Part shown: positions 60,131 to 64,000 of the stretch, piece after piece
How positions within the stretch are numbered: position 1 is the first letter of the stretch
Layout of the letters: every line of letters begins with the position of its first letter
Assembly (NCBI GenBank): GCA_019925095.2
Contig: CM034402.1
Location: 10,799,501-10,863,500, forward strand
DNA length: 64,000 bases
Reading direction: 5' to 3'
From: Dendrolimus kikuchii
Taxonomy: Eukaryota > Arthropoda > Insecta > Lepidoptera > Lasiocampidae
Made by a program: the position numbers and the translations under genes
The notes under the pieces: model-generated
What the model saw: the letters and a program-made list of their open reading frames with translations, nothing else
The model's database searches: none
What the model was told of the DNA's origin: nothing

Positions 60131-60949
60131 ATAATCATAAAACAAATCAATTTGCAATCCGACGGAACGTGAAATGAATACATTCTCGAATGTGTTTCCG
60201 AGAGGATTTGTTATAATAACGATTCGTTCGGGAGCTTCTCGTTGGGATTCGGAAACTTTCCCGACGTTTGTGAATAACCCTACTGATCTGCGTTTTGTAA
60301 GAATAGCTTTAACTTTGTCATAATTATAATCTTTTCGAGGATGTTACTTGTATTCTAGTTGTGTGGCGAAAGAACTCCGATATCGACACGTTATTACTTC
60401 AGCTCGTTATTATGCACAGTTTACAACACACCCAATAAATATACATAAAATATAATGATCAATTAATAAAATGTCATGCATGTGTATCATGGACGCAAAT
60501 AAAAGCACAGGGGGCCTAAAGCGACCGCTTTAGGAGAATCGCTTAGTAGTCTAAGACATAGCATAAAGCTCCACTTTATTTTCATACTTATCATATTCGT
60601 AATACGAATATGCGAAAGCCGCCACTTTAAGTCACCGATATACTTGTATTTAGGTGTTACAAAAATGTTTTACCCTTGAACTTCACTGCTCACAAACGAA
60701 AATTCCGAAATACGCCGAAAGACCGAAAGCATAACAACAGCCAGACAGGTCCATAATTAACGCGACAAGTGACGTCGGTCACATGAAGTATTTGGCACCT
60801 AAAACGAGGGAGTGCCGTTTACGTCATGAGTTGGCACGTGTCATAACAACTACTACTAAAGAAAATAAAGTTTGGTACTCATGAGACTGTTTCTATAAAG
60901 AAACGGCTATAAAAGCCACAGGTAAATAAAAATACAGGTGGTATGCGCT
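60131..60949. other. Unassigned sequence
   Basis: No gene or repeat recognised. Confidence 0.4.
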
Positions 60950-61072
60950 ATAAAACTACTTTTTAACTGGTTTATGCGCGGTCACGGCTGCTGAAAAATG
61001 GCCGAAACGTCGGAATAAAAAATCGAAAACAAATAAAATACCGCGCTTAAAACCGTTAAAACGTAGTTTTAT
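60950..61072. mobile_element. MITE with 33-bp terminal inverted repeats
   Basis: ATAAAACTACTTTTTAACTG at the left pairs with the reverse complement of CGTTAAAACGTAGTTTTAT at the right, and both arms end inward at GCGCGGT/ACCGCGC. The middle contains TGGCCGAAACGTCGGAATA. Fragments of the family are at 20.56, 29.91, 32.83, 48.66, 58.41 and 62.76 kb. Confidence 0.75.
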
Positions 61073-61146
61073 TATGTTACTAGTCGCGAAAACTTAAGAA
61101 AATCCTATATATATTTATTTTTTCATAAATGTTATTTATATTCCCA

Positions 61147-61448
61147 CTAGCTTCTGCCGGGACTTGGTCTACGTGGAAAGTTTTTTTGACTATCCCACGG
61201 GAACTCTTTAATTTTTCGGGATCAAAAGTATCTTATATGTTGACCAGGGATACAAGCTACCACCATACAAAATTTCATTTAAATCGGTCCAGTCGTTTCG
61301 GAGATTAGCCCGTACAAACAGAGAAACAAAAAAATTGAAAAAAATCTACATTAATTCTATTTCACTCTTTACATTCCCCTGACTCGGTTTTTAGCATTTT
61401 TTTCATTGTACAGAAATTCAACCCCTACAGTTTTATTATATGTAGAGA
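61147..61448 (-). mobile_element. Helitron-like element
   Basis: In element orientation it starts TCTCTACATATAATAAAACT after an A and ends GACCAAGTCCCGGCAGAAGC before CTAG and a T-compatible flank. The internal words CCACGGGAACTCTTTAATTT and GGGATACAAGCTACCACCAT resemble a widespread insect repeat. Confidence 0.45.
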
Positions 61449-62753
61449 TAGAGGTAATCTAAGAAGACTAATAAATATAACCTAAATTAACTAAAAGTAT
61501 ACAATATATAGTAGTTATTTTTCAGTAAAGCAAATAATATACAATTGTAATGATCAGAGACATACATAGATATCGATTCCAGTTACTAGCTTTTTTTAAT
61601 TACGTACTTAGTATATACTGTTATTTTTTTTTAGAATCGGACGCGGAAAACGACTTCGTTTGAAATGATAATCCGTCCAGAGTAATTAGTAGGTATCTAT
61701 GTCAGAATTCGTGTGTCGTTATAGGGTCGAAAAACTTCTTAATTTAGTTTGATTATAATCACGAGCGTTGTTTTAGACACTGGTCTAAAATATAGTCTCA
61801 TTAACCTTGCATTATTATGCCATAAATGTTGTAATATCCTGGCAATATTTTGTACACGTAACCTTTAAAGTTGTATATAAGATAACAATAAGAACACAAT
61901 TACTGTTTTATAATCATTGTGTATTATTTATTACCAATGCCATCGTATTTCTAATACAAAGCAGTTTATTTTCATATGCTTCAACGTGAGATTAAAATTA
62001 TGCATGTTTTCTGGAAACAACAACCAACTGAAAATATTACTTGCCAAATAGGTTACAAAAATAATTATAATAATTATTATGAAGAAAGAGATTCACTGCA
62101 CATGTGGGGTAGCCACCCCCTATCCCCTTAATTTTAGAAATATGGGTTGAAATTCTGAATAAATCAATATATTTTCCGATTTGAGGTACTCGTGGCACAA
62201 GTCTTAGTCCCGTAGCCCAATTTTATAATGGTAAACACCTATAGAACTCTTAACTGAGCGTGAACTTACACACCCTTAACCGTTTTTTTAACAGAAGTCT
62301 TCGTGTGTATGTATACTCGACATAATAATAGACAAAATGACGTGGCCACCCACACTTGAACTTCCAAAACACAATTTTCTTACCGACTGATAAAAATTAA
62401 GAGCGCATAGTCTGAATAACTTTTGTGCATTATAACAATGTAAGTCGTTACCGAAAATTCAAAGTACTTGAAAAATTCTGCGTGATGAAATCTCAAGGGG
62501 TTTCAGGCACTCTATATTTATAGCTTTAATAATAAGTTAGAACTTATATAAAATCGGAACCTATTGCAATTCTTTTCCTATTTTTATGCTTTTAAGTAAC
62601 TCAATTACACGAATATTATTGAATATAAACATATTGTCATAAATTAAAAATGCGTTTTAGTTTTTATTTGTACGTTTCAGTCAATTTTCAGTAGCCGTGG
62701 TGATCACACATACGGTGACATAACGTAACGTCAAAATATAAATCAAATCAAAT
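61449..62753. other. Unassigned AT-rich sequence
   Basis: Nothing recognised; the frame 61807-61989 has no support. Confidence 0.4.
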
Positions 62754-62815
62754 GCCGGGCTTAAAACCATCAAAAACGTAGTTTTATTACGTGTACTAGT
62801 CGCGAAAACTGGAGA
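62754..62815 (+). repeat. CGTTTTAACGG MITE, right-end fragment
   Basis: GCCGGGCTTAAAACCATCAA, ACGTAGTTTTATTA and ACTAGTCGCGAAAACT correspond to the right end and following sequence at 61040-61100. Confidence 0.6.
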
Positions 62816-64000
62816 AATTACTAAATTATAATAAACTTTTGAACGAACATCGTCATTTAATTTAAGGAAATATTGATAAAAACATTAAAAAATTAAGAAG
62901 TAAGTGCTTGCGATCACTTATTACCGGCAGCCGGCGAGTGCTTAGGACGAATGGTAATAGTTGTAACCGTTATTACTTTACTACATTAATGATTAAACTT
63001 ATAATTACTTAGCTTAATATATTTAAAAGTTGGAGCGAACAACTTTCGTCTTGAATTTATGTAGTATATGGAGAGACCTTACATATCGATTCCGATTCAC
63101 AAATGGCACTTGATTGTTGACCGATTGTATGCTAGTTGTACTCAAAACTTATGCTGCCATGTTTTTACTTGGTTAATATTAGTACAACAGACGTAAAGTA
63201 CCGAACTATATATACATATCATTCGTAGCTTCATCGTAGCTTACGAGTACTCTAATATGTCGCTAATTTATTTTGGAATTTGTTTATTTATTTTAGAAAT
63301 ATAATTAATATTCTTAAATATCTATACAAAATTCGTACATAAGTATATCAATCAAGATTTCACAAAAAAGAAATTATGTAATAAATAATTTGGCTGAAAT
63401 AAGTACAAGAAAATAAGTTATACAATTATAATGATGTATAATTATATTTTTATCTAATATTACCGGGTACAATTGAATAAATATAAAAGTATAGACAACC
63501 TGAATTTTAATCAACTATTGCTTCAAGAGTACCGAATCACGTGACTTCAAAATTTACATTAGAATTGAATCGGTCTTGTACTGGTATTGAGATTAATTTG
63601 AAAAGTAAGGCTGCTGGAAAAGCATCGCCCCGTTTTGATGTAGCTATATTTTCCCCGAAATAACTCGAGACCGCAAAACAAAACAGTAATTTGGTTATCA
63701 TCTTATAACCAGGCTTTGTTTTCAGCATCAAATAAGAGCAGTGAAAGGCGTAAAAAACGTAAAACATTTACGTACAGATCCCTCCACATTCTCACGAAAA
63801 CGCCACGAGAATCCAGTCTTTTTTCCCGTTTCTGTTCGCGAGTTTCTCGCAAGAATGTAGAGCACCTATAAGAGCTGTATAATGCAATTTGACAAATGAG
63901 AATGGCGTCGGGTAATTTGTTTTACAGAGCCGAAATTTAAACACAACACTGAATTTTCAGTGCCAACGAATTCACACATATTCTCACGTGATTCTTGAAA
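62816..64000. other. Unassigned AT-rich sequence to the window end
   Basis: No gene or repeat recognised. The minus-strand frame 63537-63767 has no splice or family support. Confidence 0.4.

Overview
The window looks like nuclear DNA of a lepidopteran insect (moth or butterfly). It is AT-rich and gene-poor, has GT-AG introns, and is dense in interspersed repeats of types I associate with moths and butterflies: 5'-truncated non-LTR retrotransposons with CATA-type tails, tRNA-derived SINEs, hAT and PIF/Harbinger MITEs, and many small Helitron-like elements ending in CTAG before a T. No bacterial-type operon, rRNA, genuine tRNA gene or CRISPR array is visible. The lineage call is inference from repeat style; no database could be searched.

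Genes are few and must be assembled from exons. (1) A possible plus-strand gene runs from 28194 to about 30890. Exon 1 encodes a signal-peptide-like start. Exons 1 to 5 join in frame through consensus splice sites, and the 3' half is less certain. (2) The minus strand has a good first coding exon (49691-49327) and a very GC-rich internal exon (16997-16884) whose splice phases match. They may be exons of one gene with an intron of about 32 kb, which would contain gene 1. (3) A short minus-strand coding locus (32136-31443) lies convergent to gene 1 and has one frame break. (4) A terminal coding exon with a poly(A) signal lies on the plus strand at 52422-52711. I could not assign any of these to a named family.

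The rest is mostly mobile DNA. At 3.0-5.4 kb and 23.4-24.9 kb lie two copies of one composite repeat that begins with a fold-back structure built of 26-bp tandem repeats. The first copy is split by a 1,070-bp R1-clade-like LINE fragment, and the second serves as the empty site. Four 5'-truncated copies of one LINE (6.7, 22.8, 35.3 and 55.9 kb) all have target-site duplications and the same orientation. The copy at 55.9 kb is nested inside a Helitron-like element. Three LTR-like copies (6.0, 44.7-45.2, 57.3-57.8 kb) all abut ATAT. Two hAT MITEs (9.2, 20.3 kb), inverted-repeat MITEs (31.1, 33.0, 40.0, 43.1, 48.7, 60.9 kb), a 1.3-kb long-TIR element (47.8-49.1 kb), three long TA tracts and a pair of tRNA-SINEs (59.3, 59.9 kb) complete the picture.

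One regional feature stands out. About 45.2-49.3 kb, just downstream of the minus-strand first exon, is nearly free of CpG, while most of the window is not. This may mark a germline-methylated gene body.
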